In this document: in pieces, positions 19,488-28,907 of the stretch
Numbering within the stretch: position 1 is the stretch's first letter
Layout of the letters: the number at the start of each line of letters is the position of its first letter
Origin: Tenacibaculum sp. Bg11-29
GTDB lineage: Bacteria > Bacteroidota > Bacteroidia > Flavobacteriales > Flavobacteriaceae
DNA: 64,000 bases
NCBI RefSeq assembly: GCF_002836595.1
Contig: NZ_PJBB01000003.1
Coordinates: 4,438,501-4,502,500 of the forward strand
Reading direction: 5' to 3'
Translations under genes and position numbers: made by a program
The notes under the pieces: generated by a model
Databases searched by the model: none
Seen by the model: the letters and a program-made list of their open reading frames with translations, nothing else
Told to the model about the DNA's origin: nothing

Positions 19488-19700
19488 ATGATAATACTCT
19501 TTGTTATTCTTGGTCTTATTATAATATTCGCAGGTGGATCTGGAATAATTTTCTTTAATGATTCAAACTCTTATAATGATTTTTTCGATAGTTTAGATAT
19601 ACCTATCAAGGACGGAAAATTCCTTCGTATTTTTGGAATAATATTCATAATAGGCTGGACAATTTCATTTATCTATATACTATATGGCATGTTTTTTTAA
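19488..19700 (+). CDS. Small two-TM membrane protein
   Basis: 70 aa with hydrophobic helices at about residues 1-24 and 46-69 separated by an acidic loop (NDSNSYNDFFDSLDIPIKDGKF). No family recognised. Being about 200 bases after a bacteriocin-like peptide it might be an immunity protein, but that is only a positional guess. Confidence 0.5.
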   Translation: MIILFVILGLIIIFAGGSGIIFFNDSNSYNDFFDSLDIPIKDGKFLRIFGIIFIIGWTISFIYILYGMFF

Positions 19701-20135
19701 TTACAATTTATTTATCCTTACTTTTTTATTTTTAATCGATACTTCAATGCCATTTATCTAACATTTAAAATTCATACCTCTTCTTAAATTATATTTACAG
19801 TATAGTTTTTTATATAGATAATTAAATATATAGAATTTGTAAATGAAACATAAAGTAAATCTCACCCCATAGAAAAGAGGTCACTAAGAAGAAACATTTA
19901 TACATTTCTTAATAATATATTTAATTTTACCAGTACTAGATTTTTACATTCTAGTACTGGTTTTTTTAATCATATTTATTAATGATTTTACATTCATAAT
20001 TAAATTACTCTTTAATTATTACTATTTGTATAATCTTAATTATTTCACGCATCCTTTATAATTTTTACAGGAATAGAAAAAACAATTAGAATTACTACAG
20101 GTTCTCTTTATTTTGTTTTTATTATTTTTGATTTT
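19701..20135. other. Noncoding stretch with an orphan terminator
   Basis: No convincing gene. A strong terminator at 19930-19967 has no clear gene just ahead of it, so a short RNA or a very small peptide could be encoded at about 19800-19930. An 8-codon frame MKHKVNLTP at about 19843 is the only start I noticed and is weak. Confidence 0.4.
19930..19967 (+). terminator. Orphan intrinsic terminator
   Basis: Arms CCAGTACTAGA (19930-19940) and TCTAGTACTGG (19950-19960), perfect 11-bp stem, followed by seven Ts. Plus-strand polarity. Confidence 0.88.
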
Positions 20136-20321
20136 ATGAGTCTATTCCAATACCTAAGTGAAGATGAAAAAGAGAAACTCTTATTCAAGATTGATGAAAA
20201 AACTAAAGACAGGCCTTCTAAAAAGAAATTGTATTATTATCATTTCGGAATTTAAAAACGTCCTTCAGATGTTTTAACCCCTCGATTATTAGAAGAAGAT
20301 TTAGAAGGTATTTACCCATAA
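20136..20321 (+). pseudogene. Small protein gene interrupted by an in-frame TAA
   Basis: Reads MSLFQYLSEDEKEKLLFK through YYYHFGI, a TAA at 20253-20255, then in the same frame KRPSDVLTPRLLEEDLEGIY to a second TAA. Both parts look like coding sequence (charged, few rare codons) and would form a 60-residue protein if the first stop were a sense codon. It is either a decayed gene fragment or a 39-aa protein with chance continuation. Confidence 0.5.
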
Positions 20322-20472
20322 ATCTACAGTTTTTTTTTATAATTCATTCCCTTAAATATTGAACATAAAAACACGTTAATTAAAGTGTTTTGTAGGAAGT
20401 ATTATTTTTTTAGACAACAAGGAATATAGCTTTAACCTATTGACACGCCATATACTCAGTTATTAGCAGTTT

Positions 20473-21013
20473 TTATATATGTTCAAAATAAGCTTCTTTA
20501 AAAGCAAAGTCATCGTTTGACTCAATTTTCACAACTATTTCGTGAGAGTTCAAAAAGTCCTTATCTAAAAATCTCATAATAATTTCATTGCGCTCAGAAT
20601 ATGGTGGTATATCATCGTCAGTATGAAAGTCTAAATATCTCTCAAAAGAGAATACGATATCACTTAGTTTTACTCTATTTCTTAATCGATCGATTTCATT
20701 TTTTCTTTTATACTTTCCAATATCATTGCTCAAGCTATTAATTGTTTGGTTAATCAATTTATCTAAGAAGGTATTGTCAAATTTCTGGTAAAATTTACAA
20801 AACAATTCTTCAAATGTGGCTAATGATATTTTAGTATTTCTATCTTCATTTGAGATTTGAGATTTGAAATTTGAAATTTGAAATTTGAAATTCAATATCC
20901 AATGTCAAACTTAACTTAATAAATTTAAATTTACCATCTAGGTATTGATTATTGTACAAATCAGGCTTAGTTAGTTTGTGTATCTCAAAATATTCTGATT
21001 TTAAAAAGTTCAT
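20473..21013 (-). CDS. Unknown protein with a heptanucleotide repeat that shifts frame (phase-variable candidate)
   Basis: From ATG 21013 the frame reads MNFLKSEYFEIHKLTKPDLY and then YNNQYLDGKFKF up to a tract of six ATTTCAA-type 7-mers (20850-20891), where it meets TGA just after the tract. The downstream 110 residues (EDRNTKISLATFEELFCKFY onwards) are in the next frame. Five repeat units instead of six would fuse both parts into one 176-aa protein. As given it is off, unless translation starts at the TTG at 20895. No family recognised. Confidence 0.6.
20850..20891. repeat. Six tandem 7-bp repeats inside a coding region
   Basis: On the plus strand two TTGAGAT units are followed by four TTGAAAT units. 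Seven is not a multiple of three, so each gain or loss changes the reading frame of the surrounding minus-strand gene. Confidence 0.92.
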
Positions 21014-21340
21014 TTTTTTTTAATTCTTACTAATATTTTTAAACATTCTGAAAATCAAACATTAGCGACTATTTTTTTCAGATGTATTTTCTTCTTTATC
21101 AAATAATTAAACGTTAGCTAAAAATAATTATTTGTTTTTTCTACAAAAGAAGGGATTACTGTCAACCGCTCGACTATGGTTAGTACGGAAATTAAAAGTA
21201 ATGATTTCCGATTAAGCACTTAGCCAAAACTTTTTATTTTGTTTTATCTTTTTTGTTGTAAAACCAAATCAAAATATTTGGTGGACACTATAAAAATACA
21301 TTAAACTTAAAGTCAATTATAACTTTTATTACTATTTGGT
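21014..21340. other. Intergenic region with cassette-like repeat
   Basis: No gene. Contains one copy of the direct repeat described at 21205-21254 and a CCAAAT...ATTTGG inverted pair just after it. Confidence 0.5.
21205..21254. repeat. Intergenic direct repeat, copy A
   Basis: 50 bases beginning TTTCCGATTAAGCAC and ending in TTATCTTTTTT. It matches copy B at 22534-22583 in about 48 of 50 positions. Both copies lie between minus-strand genes and are followed on the plus strand by a CCAAATC-type inverted pair, which suggests boundaries of inserted gene cassettes. Confidence 0.75.
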
Positions 21341-21793
21341 TTATTTTATTAGTTTCGGTTTTTCTTTCTTATATTCAAAAAGCATATTAGGTTTCAATTC
21401 TAAAATTAAAATATCTGTACTTAGTTTATTTATTTTCTGAGTAAAATCTTCAAATTTTTTATTATAGGAAATAGAATCAAACTGTCCTCCATACTGGAAC
21501 ATAGAATCATTTTTTATTTTCCATTTACAAATTGTAAAATTATTTTTCCCATAATCTCTTATACAAATATTGTTCGGTTTGAATTCAACATTTGAGCCTA
21601 TTACTTTATAGGAATGAGGTCCCCAATTACCTTCTCTAATAGTATTATGTTCAATTCCAAAACTATCAATAGCTTTAATGAAATCTCATTTTCCAGTAAT
21701 TAAATTATTTAAACTGTTTTGTCTTACTTTAATGGTTTTACAACCAAAAAGGAAGAGAATTATTATAAATATTATTTTTAATGGTTTAATCAT
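21341..21793 (-). pseudogene. Small lipoprotein gene with a nonsense codon
   Basis: From ATG 21793: MIKPLKIIFIIILFLFGC, a good lipoprotein signal, then KTIKVRQNSLNNLITGK followed by TGA at 21688-21686. After it the same frame continues for 115 residues (DFIKAIDSFGIEHN to EKPKLIK) and ends at 21341. The position expects Trp (LxGKW opens many small beta-barrel lipoproteins), so TGG to TGA is likely. As read, the product is a 35-residue stub. Confidence 0.75.
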
Positions 21794-21933
21794 TTGTATT
21801 GCACTAAAATCATCGACTCTTTTTTGTATTAGATTCTTAATAATTTAATTTTTTCTTAATATATAATCCTGAAATATGGCAACGTTTTGGCTAAACTGCG
21901 TTTTAATACAGTTTAGGTTTTGTTGTACTTTGT

Positions 21934-22470
21934 TTACTTACATATTGATTGAGTTATTTTGTTCTTCCACTGAATCCAATATTCCTCTAATCCTTCAGGT
22001 GTTGTTTTTAATTCACTTATATACAATTTATGATTTTTCATCAAAGCTTTTTCAAGCTGTTGCTTTCTCGCTTTTAATGCAGGTTTATGATTCCATCCAC
22101 CAACATGATCAAATGATGTGTAAGCTTCACATTTTGAATTAACACGTATAAAAGGGATTTTTAAATAATAAATAACATTTCCGCTACCCATTCCTTTTGT
22201 TGTCATTTCTATATTATCAAAGTCAACTTGAGAATACTCCCCCTTATTAAATAGTTTTTTAAGTTTATCGCCTACTTTCACAGACATTTTGTTAGAAAAT
22301 TGATGTGCGATATCAGAGCCATTAATAAATTCAATACCGACATATTGTCCTTGGCATTCGTTATTTGAACACTCAATAGAATTATTTTCATTTTTGGTAA
22401 AACTAAAAAAGCACCCAACTGCTAAAAGGGTAATGTTAAATATTATTAATCGTTTTACTTGTTTATTCAT
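21934..22470 (-). CDS. Exported protein of unknown function
   Basis: 178 aa with an N-terminal hydrophobic signal (RLIIFNITLLAVGCFFSF), perhaps a lipoprotein with Cys20. The mature part has Cys pairs (IECSNNEC, Cys near 115 and 177) and a C-terminal basic helix (KPALKARKQQLEKALMKNHK). I do not recognise the family. Repeat copy B lies just upstream and the nonsense-mutated lipoprotein just downstream. Confidence 0.7.
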   Translation of the reverse strand: MNKQVKRLIIFNITLLAVGCFFSFTKNENNSIECSNNECQGQYVGIEFINGSDIAHQFSNKMSVKVGDKLKKLFNKGEYSQVDFDNIEMTTKGMGSGNVIYYLKIPFIRVNSKCEAYTSFDHVGGWNHKPALKARKQQLEKALMKNHKLYISELKTTPEGLEEYWIQWKNKITQSICK

Positions 22471-22533
22471 TATTTCTTCAAATTAAATACAACAGTCTCA
22501 GCTATGATTAGTACAGGAATTAAAATTATTTAA

Positions 22534-22583
22534 TTTCCGATTAAGCACGTATCCAAAACTTTTTATTTTGTTTTATCTTTTTT
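22534..22583. repeat. Intergenic direct repeat, copy B
   Basis: Second copy of the 50-base repeat at 21205-21254 (two differences), again between two minus-strand genes and again followed by a CCAAATC...GATTTGG inverted pair at about 22592-22609. Confidence 0.75.
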
Positions 22584-22696
22584 TCTAAAGCCAAATCAAA
22601 AGATTTGGCGACTTTGCAAATAGACAAAGATCTTTTTAATAAACACTAATCGCCCTATTTACTATATATAATATTGTAGATAAGCTTTTATTTGTT

Positions 22697-23215
22697 TCAA
22701 ATATATCTTCTATTCTTCTCAGCGTATTTACGATATAGATAACTCATTGAGCCATCTGGGTAATCTGAAAATTCTCTATCAAGTTTATCCATTAGTTTTT
22801 CAGAATTTTCGTCTGAACTTTCATAAAACCAACTTCTATCTTGAGGTAATAAATCAATAGCTTGTTTTATTATTTCTGATGACTTAATTGCTCCAATTTC
22901 ATTTAATGATTTTATTATTTGTTTTTCTTTATCAGGAAACCATTCTTGTAAAAAAGTCAGTATGCTATCTGCTTGACTTGCATTTTCCAAATGCATGCTT
23001 AGAAATAAATTCAATTGGGTTTGATTTAAAGAATCCTGATTTTCATCATTTCTATTTACAAGTATCTCATGTAGCGCAATGGAAAAATCAGAATTGTCAT
23101 TTAATAAAAATAGCCCCTCTATATCTTCATCACTTACAATTTTATCTCGCTTACCCACTTCATCTTTCATTTCGTCTGTAATCCATGAAAGATCACTAAA
23201 AGAGTCTTTTTTCAT
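22697..23215 (-). CDS. DMP19/DUF4375-like protein
   Basis: 172 aa, acidic and soluble. The segment QTQLNLFLSMHLENASQADS, then LTFLQEWFPDK and IKSLNEIGAIKSSEIIKQAI resembles the DMP19 (DUF4375) pattern of a helical protein with an alternating Ala/Leu core. Members often occur near polymorphic toxins as possible immunity proteins. No toxin is visible in this window. Confidence 0.6.
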   Translation of the reverse strand: MKKDSFSDLSWITDEMKDEVGKRDKIVSDEDIEGLFLLNDNSDFSIALHEILVNRNDENQDSLNQTQLNLFLSMHLENASQADSILTFLQEWFPDKEKQIIKSLNEIGAIKSSEIIKQAIDLLPQDRSWFYESSDENSEKLMDKLDREFSDYPDGSMSYLYRKYAEKNRRYI

Positions 23216-23239
23216 AATTAGCGAACTTATTTATATTCT

Positions 23240-23320
23240 TTTTAGCTTATACCTAACGTTTTTTGTATGGTACGTTTGCATTCCACAGGGTGCATATGCA
23301 TTATACAAATTGTTATAGCC
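23240..23320. repeat. Paired inverted repeat resembling an attC-like cassette end
   Basis: Starts with ACCTAACG followed by TTTTTTGTATGG, has a short centre, and ends ATTATACAAATTGTTATAGC, so the ends can fold on themselves. ACCTAAC fits the integron R-box RYYYAAC, but the opposite GTTATAG does not fit GTTRRRY exactly. Similar paired sequences occur between genes in other Bacteroidota, as far as I recall. Confidence 0.35.
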
Positions 23321-23325
23321 TTTTT

Positions 23326-24717
23326 TTATTCTATTCCAATGTTAATATTTTCATTATTGACCTTATAGATTTCTTCTCTAGGTAATTCTAAATTTTCTAA
23401 GTCATCTAAGTCAACATATAATTTTTGTTTTCTCACAAAAGGTGTAATATCTTCAATACTTTTAATCATTCCTTGGCCAAATAGCTTCAGAGTTTCTCCT
23501 TTTATTCCTATTTGTATTGCTCTTCTGTCAAGTTTGTTTCCATACGGATCATGATCTGGATCCCATTGAATTCTGACTTCACTTTGATTCAACTCAGTTT
23601 TCCATCCCTCATGATTATCGTATAGATTTTTATTGAAATTAGATAATACAGCTTTTTCAAGAATTAATTCCCAATCTGATTTGAGAATTCGAATAGCCAA
23701 TATCCTTTCTTGATTTTCTTTTGTTGCCCATCCACTACGATACATCATCCATAAATAGTTCGGTTTTAGCCATGACATGCGATCATAACTAAAAGATGTA
23801 CCACCTAATTTCTGATTTTCAACAGCGTACCTAGCAATTGAATTTTTATAAGCTTGATAAAGAACAATATGTTCATCTGTTTGATAAGCAATAATATTAG
23901 TTCCGTTCTTAGGGATTCTATTTACATAATCCTGATAGTTCTCAAGTCGAATTCTTTTCGAAAAACTTAATTGACTTGGAATCATTCTTCCCTTTCTTTC
24001 TTTTTCTTTTTCCCAATTAGTAATTCTTTTTAGAGCAAATTCTTTAATTACAGGATTGTTTATTATTGCAAGTTCATCTAAGTATTTTTTTGATTGTACT
24101 GTTCCTATATCAGCAAGAGCCCAAACTGCTTTTCTTGATACAGGTTTGTAATCAAATTCAGGAATTTTATTAGAGGTTATTTGCTTGTATAAAAACTCAC
24201 TTAGAGATGGGTGTTTGGACCATTGGAAACCACTGGCAAGTTGATCGTGTATTTCATGCCAATTTCCTCTGAAAAATTGTTTATCAATTTCAAGTTCTTC
24301 AATTTCCGTTAGTTCGTTTTTGTTGACTTCTTCCAAATATTTCCAAGCTTCTGATGAACTATTTGAGTCTAAAATTAATCTGATATCTTCTAAAACCCTT
24401 AATTTCGAATTCAACCATTCAGGTTCGTGTCCTACTTCTCCTAATTCTATTTCACCAACCTTGAAACCTAATATTTTCTGAGCAATTTCCTTAAAATTAA
24501 CAATCCATTCTTGCCATTCTTTTTCCTCCATAAGAGCCTCAAAACATAATCCACTAGGCTCTACGCATGCAGTTATATGTTTTTCGTCATCTGACTTACT
24601 GAACCAATAATAAGGTTCATCAATCCAACCTTCCATTTTTGAAAAAAGTAATGGAACTCTATATTCCCATATAGGTAACCAATAGTAGAGGTTAAGATTT
24701 AAGTAATGTTGCTTCAT
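23326..24717 (-). CDS. Large soluble protein of unknown function
   Basis: 463 aa, rich in Trp and Tyr. The N-terminal 100 residues (LYYWLPIWEYRVPLLFSKM, EPSGLCFEALMEEKEWQEWI) look like a mixed alpha/beta domain. Residues 190-235 have a HEAT-like pair (KAVWALADIGTVQSKKYLDE, EFALKRITNWEKE). The last third has ESWTL-free beta-rich sequence ending INIGIE. I do not recognise it; an immunity-type role is possible given its neighbours. Confidence 0.65.
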   Translation of the reverse strand: MKQHYLNLNLYYWLPIWEYRVPLLFSKMEGWIDEPYYWFSKSDDEKHITACVEPSGLCFEALMEEKEWQEWIVNFKEIAQKILGFKVGEIELGEVGHEPEWLNSKLRVLEDIRLILDSNSSSEAWKYLEEVNKNELTEIEELEIDKQFFRGNWHEIHDQLASGFQWSKHPSLSEFLYKQITSNKIPEFDYKPVSRKAVWALADIGTVQSKKYLDELAIINNPVIKEFALKRITNWEKEKERKGRMIPSQLSFSKRIRLENYQDYVNRIPKNGTNIIAYQTDEHIVLYQAYKNSIARYAVENQKLGGTSFSYDRMSWLKPNYLWMMYRSGWATKENQERILAIRILKSDWELILEKAVLSNFNKNLYDNHEGWKTELNQSEVRIQWDPDHDPYGNKLDRRAIQIGIKGETLKLFGQGMIKSIEDITPFVRKQKLYVDLDDLENLELPREEIYKVNNENINIGIE

Positions 24718-25043
24718 TTTTTTATTGGCTATGACGTATAGATAAACACACTGGTGTGTTTATTTTTATTATATAGACACACTTATATCTATCTCTTTCA
24801 AACATACTAATTAATTTTAAGCTGTGAAACATTTTAAACCCCAACAACTCCTCTAAGTTTAATAACTTTCTAACTTAGTGAACACAAATTAAAACGTTAT
24901 AATATTTATTAGCTAACCGTATATTATGCTATTAATATACGGCTAGTTATACTTACCAAAATTATATCAATGATCTTTTCCGTTTTTAAAGGTATCGAGA
25001 TACCTACACTTTTAATTAATTTTGTTTTTACTATTTTTACTTT
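24718..25043. other. Intergenic region
   Basis: No gene. Has a CCGTATATTA...TAATATACGG inverted pair at about 24917-24942 and the repeat listed at 24951. Confidence 0.5.
24951..24989. repeat. Divergent copy of the 39-base module-end repeat
   Basis: 34 of 39 bases match the identical copies at 60236-60274 and 63525-63563, beginning ACTTACCA. As there, it lies upstream of a minus-strand gene. No matching partner end (TGTGGTAAGT) was found downstream of the 463-aa gene. Confidence 0.65.
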
Positions 25044-25250
25044 ATGGAATACAACTATGACCAACTTAACATCGGATTTGTGGAGCCAAGAAAGACTTCT
25101 TTTTTTACCAAACTGACAGCTTTCTTATTAATCACAGCTTTTGTTTCAATACCTTTATCTCAAATTACTCCAGACTTCAAACATTGTATTACCGTTTATA
25201 CAAATGGATGCTTAGGCATAATGTCAATTCCTAAATGCTTTTGTTTTTAA
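25044..25250 (+). CDS. Possible small membrane protein
   Basis: 68 codons: a soluble start, a hydrophobic stretch (SFFTKLTAFLLITAFVSI) and a Cys-bearing tail ending PKCFCF. The composition is plausible for a small membrane protein but the frame stands alone and could be chance. Confidence 0.3.
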   Translation: MEYNYDQLNIGFVEPRKTSFFTKLTAFLLITAFVSIPLSQITPDFKHCITVYTNGCLGIMSIPKCFCF

Positions 25251-25298
25251 CTACACTTTTATATTGTTTTATTGAACACACTTAGTAGTAGGTACGCT

Positions 25299-27854
25299 TT
25301 ATCCACACTTAGAAGATCCACAATCGTTACAAGTTAAACAACCTTCTTGGTAAATTAAATTATTAGAATTACAATTATCACAAGCCTGACCTTTTGCTTC
25401 TGTACCATCTTCAACATAACGCTTCAATGCACGTACAACACCATTTTTCCATGTATTAATAGATTCACTATCTAATTGTAAACTCTGAATCAATTCAACA
25501 ATTTTATCAATTGGCATCCCATGACGTAATGTTCCTGAAAACAGCTTTGCATAATTCCAAAACTCAGGATTAAACTTGTGTGACAAGCCCTCAATTGTTG
25601 TTTTATATCCTCTTTTGTTTTTATACTGAAAATCATAACGCGAAGTTCCGTCATCATTTCTATTTTTTAAGATTAAACCATTCTCTACCGAACGCGGTAT
25701 TAAAATTCCATCTTCATCATCAATTAAACCTGTAAAAATCTCGTACGGATTACCATCAACCAAACCAATAAAAGCAATCCATTTTTCTTTTTTATTCTGA
25801 AAACGAACAACATCTGCCTCTAACACTTCTGGGCGTTTAATCGGGACTGAAGTTAACACATTGCCTTTCTTTTCTTCCTTTTTTTCATCATTAGAAATTA
25901 AGACTCCCGAACGAGAACCATCTCTATAAACTGTTACTCCTTTACAACCAACTTCCCAAGCTTTTAAATACAAATCGCCTACCAAATCTTCACTAACATC
26001 GTTTGGTAAATTTATAGTTACACTAATAGAATGATCTACCCATTTTTGTACTGCTCCTTGCATGGTTACTTTACTCAACCAATCAACATCATTAGAGGTT
26101 GCCTTATAATACGGTGATTTTTTTATTAAAACATCTAATTCTTCTTGTGAGAAATTTTTAGAAGAATCAATATTATTTACTTCCATCCACTGTTTAAATC
26201 GATGATGAAAAACTACATATTCTTCCCACGAATCTCCAACCTCATCAACAAAATCTACCCGAGAACCTTTATCATTAGGGTTTACTTTTTTTCTTCTCTT
26301 ATAAACTGGCATAAAAACAGGTTCTATACCCGACGAAGTTTGTGTCATTAAACTTGTTGTTCCTGTTGGTGCAATTGTTAACAAAGCAATGTTTCTACGA
26401 CCGTGTTCTAACATTTCATAATACAGCTTGCTATCTGCTTCTTTTAAACGTAGAATAAACGGATTCTCTTTTTCTCTTTCTGAATTATATATTGAAAAAG
26501 CACCTCGCTCTTTCGCTAAATTTACAGAGGCTCTATAAGTTTCTATTCCTAATACTTTATGTACTTTCTCAGAGAAGTCATTCCCCTCATCACTTCCATA
26601 CCTTATACCTAAAGCTGCTAACATATCTCCTTCGGCAGTAATTCCAATACCAGTTCTTCTACCTTCATCCGCTTTTTTTCGAATATTTAACCAAAGGTTT
26701 TTTTCGGTAGCTTTTACATTGTCTAATTCTGGATCTGCTTCAATCTTCTCTAATATCTTATCAATCTTCTCTAACTCTAAATCAATAATATCATCCATCA
26801 TTCTTTGAGCAATTACAATATGCTTTTTAAATAACTCGAAGTTAAATGCAGCTTTTTCTGTAAACGGATTTTCTACATATGAAAATAAGTTAATTGCTAA
26901 TAAGCGACATGAATCGTACGGACATAAAGGTATTTCTCCACATGGGTTCGTAGATACTGTTTTGTATCCTAAATCGGCATAACAATCTGGCACCGATTCG
27001 TTAATAATTGTATCCCAAAATAAAATTCCTGGTTCAGCAGATTTCCATGCATTATGCACTATTTTTTTCCACAACTTTTTTGCAGGCACTGTCTTTGAAA
27101 CTTTTGGAGTTGTGCTAAAAACCGGGTATTTCTGTATATAATCTTCCTCCTTTTTTACAGCTTTCATAAATGCATCATCAATTCTAACTGATACATTGGC
27201 TCCTGTAACTTTTCCTTGCGCTAATTTTGCATCGATAAAATCTTCAGAATCTGGATGATTTATAGAAACGGATAACATTAATGCTCCACGACGACCATCT
27301 TGTGCTACTTCTCTTGTAGAATTTGAATACCGCTCCATAAAAGGAACAATTCCTGTTGATGTTAGTGCGGAGTTCTTTACAGGTGATCCTTTAGGTCTGA
27401 TATGTGATAAATCATGACCAACACCTCCACGCCTTTTCATTAACTGCACTTGCTCTTGATCAATTTTCATAATTCCTCCGTAAGAATCAGAATCTCCATC
27501 ATTACCAATTACAAAGCAATTAGATAGTGAGCCTACTTGAAACGTATTTCCTATTCCTGCCATAGGACTTCCTTGCGGAACAATATATTTAAAATCTTTA
27601 ATTACTTCAAATATTTCTGATGCTGTTAACGGGTTTTTATACTTCTTCTCAACTCTTGCAATTTCTTTTGCAATCCTTTCATGCATGTCATTGGGAGTAC
27701 GTTCATAAATATTTCCGTCAGAATCTTTCAGTGCATATTTATTTAACCAAACGCTTGCCGCTAAATCATCATTTTTAAAATAATTTAATGCTGCTGTTAA
27801 TGCTTCTTCCCTTGTATATGTCGTTTTAGAGGTAACTTTTATTGTAGGTTTCAT
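25299..27854 (-). CDS. nrdJ: Adenosylcobalamin-dependent ribonucleotide reductase (class II)
   Basis: 851 aa. Class II reductases make dNDP/dNTP without oxygen, using B12. Visible active-site motifs are SNCFVIGNDGD, NPCGEIPLCPYDSCRLLAIN (loop with cysteine and glutamate), and the phosphate-binding APTGTTSLMTQTSSGIEPVF. The C-terminus has two CxxC pairs (CDNCNS, CLTCNDCGSSKCG), as in long class II enzymes with a zinc ribbon. It is transcribed alone on the minus strand. Confidence 0.94.
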   Translation of the reverse strand: MKPTIKVTSKTTYTREEALTAALNYFKNDDLAASVWLNKYALKDSDGNIYERTPNDMHERIAKEIARVEKKYKNPLTASEIFEVIKDFKYIVPQGSPMAGIGNTFQVGSLSNCFVIGNDGDSDSYGGIMKIDQEQVQLMKRRGGVGHDLSHIRPKGSPVKNSALTSTGIVPFMERYSNSTREVAQDGRRGALMLSVSINHPDSEDFIDAKLAQGKVTGANVSVRIDDAFMKAVKKEEDYIQKYPVFSTTPKVSKTVPAKKLWKKIVHNAWKSAEPGILFWDTIINESVPDCYADLGYKTVSTNPCGEIPLCPYDSCRLLAINLFSYVENPFTEKAAFNFELFKKHIVIAQRMMDDIIDLELEKIDKILEKIEADPELDNVKATEKNLWLNIRKKADEGRRTGIGITAEGDMLAALGIRYGSDEGNDFSEKVHKVLGIETYRASVNLAKERGAFSIYNSEREKENPFILRLKEADSKLYYEMLEHGRRNIALLTIAPTGTTSLMTQTSSGIEPVFMPVYKRRKKVNPNDKGSRVDFVDEVGDSWEEYVVFHHRFKQWMEVNNIDSSKNFSQEELDVLIKKSPYYKATSNDVDWLSKVTMQGAVQKWVDHSISVTINLPNDVSEDLVGDLYLKAWEVGCKGVTVYRDGSRSGVLISNDEKKEEKKGNVLTSVPIKRPEVLEADVVRFQNKKEKWIAFIGLVDGNPYEIFTGLIDDEDGILIPRSVENGLILKNRNDDGTSRYDFQYKNKRGYKTTIEGLSHKFNPEFWNYAKLFSGTLRHGMPIDKIVELIQSLQLDSESINTWKNGVVRALKRYVEDGTEAKGQACDNCNSNNLIYQEGCLTCNDCGSSKCG

Positions 27855-28040
27855 TGTTTTTCTCAGAGAATTTAACTTTAAACTTAATAGCTCTAAGTTA
27901 AAAAAAATAAAAATAAAAAAGATGACTTATATCATAAAGTAAACAGAAACAAAACACAACAACCTAACAAACAATCAATTAAAAACTTACTAACAGTAAA
28001 ATGTTTACAAAAAAATATTTAAAATCTTAAAGTAAATTAA

Positions 28041-28907
28041 TCAACTCACTTCTAATTTATAACCAACACCATGAATATTTACCAACTTAATAGTTTTATC
28101 TTCTTTTAATTTTTTTCGTAATTTAGAGATGTAAGTATCTAAGCTACGCCCTACAAAAACACCTTTATCTTCCCAAACCTTCTTTGTTAACTCTTCTCTT
28201 TTTATAATTTGATTCGGGTTTGCCACGAAAATAGCCAATAGCTCACATTCTTTTTTAGAAAGACATATTTCTACCGCTTGTTTTACTAATTTATTTTGGT
28301 CTGGATAAAACTGAAAACTCCCTATATCTGTGTGTTTTTTAACTTCAGATTCAACATTTACTACTTTCTTATTTTTAAAAAAGATAAAATCTATTACAAA
28401 AACAATTATTAAAAGAAACAATCCTATTAAAAATAATAGACTACTAACAATAGTAGTTTCTTCTTTAATAAATTTAACTTGAATATTATAACAGTTTTCG
28501 GGCAGAAGTCTTCCTGCACATGGTGTAATTACATCTTCTACTAAAAAACTCATTTGATAGCTATACGCAACTTCGTTATCTGAACATTGTAAAACTTCTA
28601 CGCTATAAGATTCAGACAATGCTACTTTTTTTAAACTCTCTTTAACAAGCGTAACTAATTTACCAGGATCAAAAGAAAGCTTACTCTTAAACGACAATCC
28701 ATACTTAAAATCAGCTAATTCAACCACAGGTAAAACCAATGAGGTAGAATCTTTATTAATGAGTAATAATTGATTACCGACATCGCGTAAAGAAATTTTA
28801 ACTTTCTCTGAAAAGTCTTTGTTTTTTTTATTGAATGAAGAAAGTAGTAGCCCTAAAAAAAGAAAAAAAGCCAAGCCACTGTATATGTAAATCTTTGTTT
28901 TATTCAT
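28041..28907 (-). CDS. Membrane-anchored winged-helix transcription regulator
   Basis: 288 aa from ATG 28907 (28925 adds MLFTGI, less likely). A TM helix is near residues 5-25, an exported region with two to three Cys follows (to about 145), a second TM is near 150-172, and a C-terminal OmpR/PhoB-type winged helix follows (CLSKKECELLAIFVANPNQI, REELTKKVWEDKGVFVGRSL, VNIHGVGYKLEVS). This is the reverse order of ToxR/CadC, in which the DNA-binding domain comes first. Confidence 0.85.
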   Translation of the reverse strand: MNKTKIYIYSGLAFFLFLGLLLSSFNKKNKDFSEKVKISLRDVGNQLLLINKDSTSLVLPVVELADFKYGLSFKSKLSFDPGKLVTLVKESLKKVALSESYSVEVLQCSDNEVAYSYQMSFLVEDVITPCAGRLLPENCYNIQVKFIKEETTIVSSLLFLIGLFLLIIVFVIDFIFFKNKKVVNVESEVKKHTDIGSFQFYPDQNKLVKQAVEICLSKKECELLAIFVANPNQIIKREELTKKVWEDKGVFVGRSLDTYISKLRKKLKEDKTIKLVNIHGVGYKLEVS

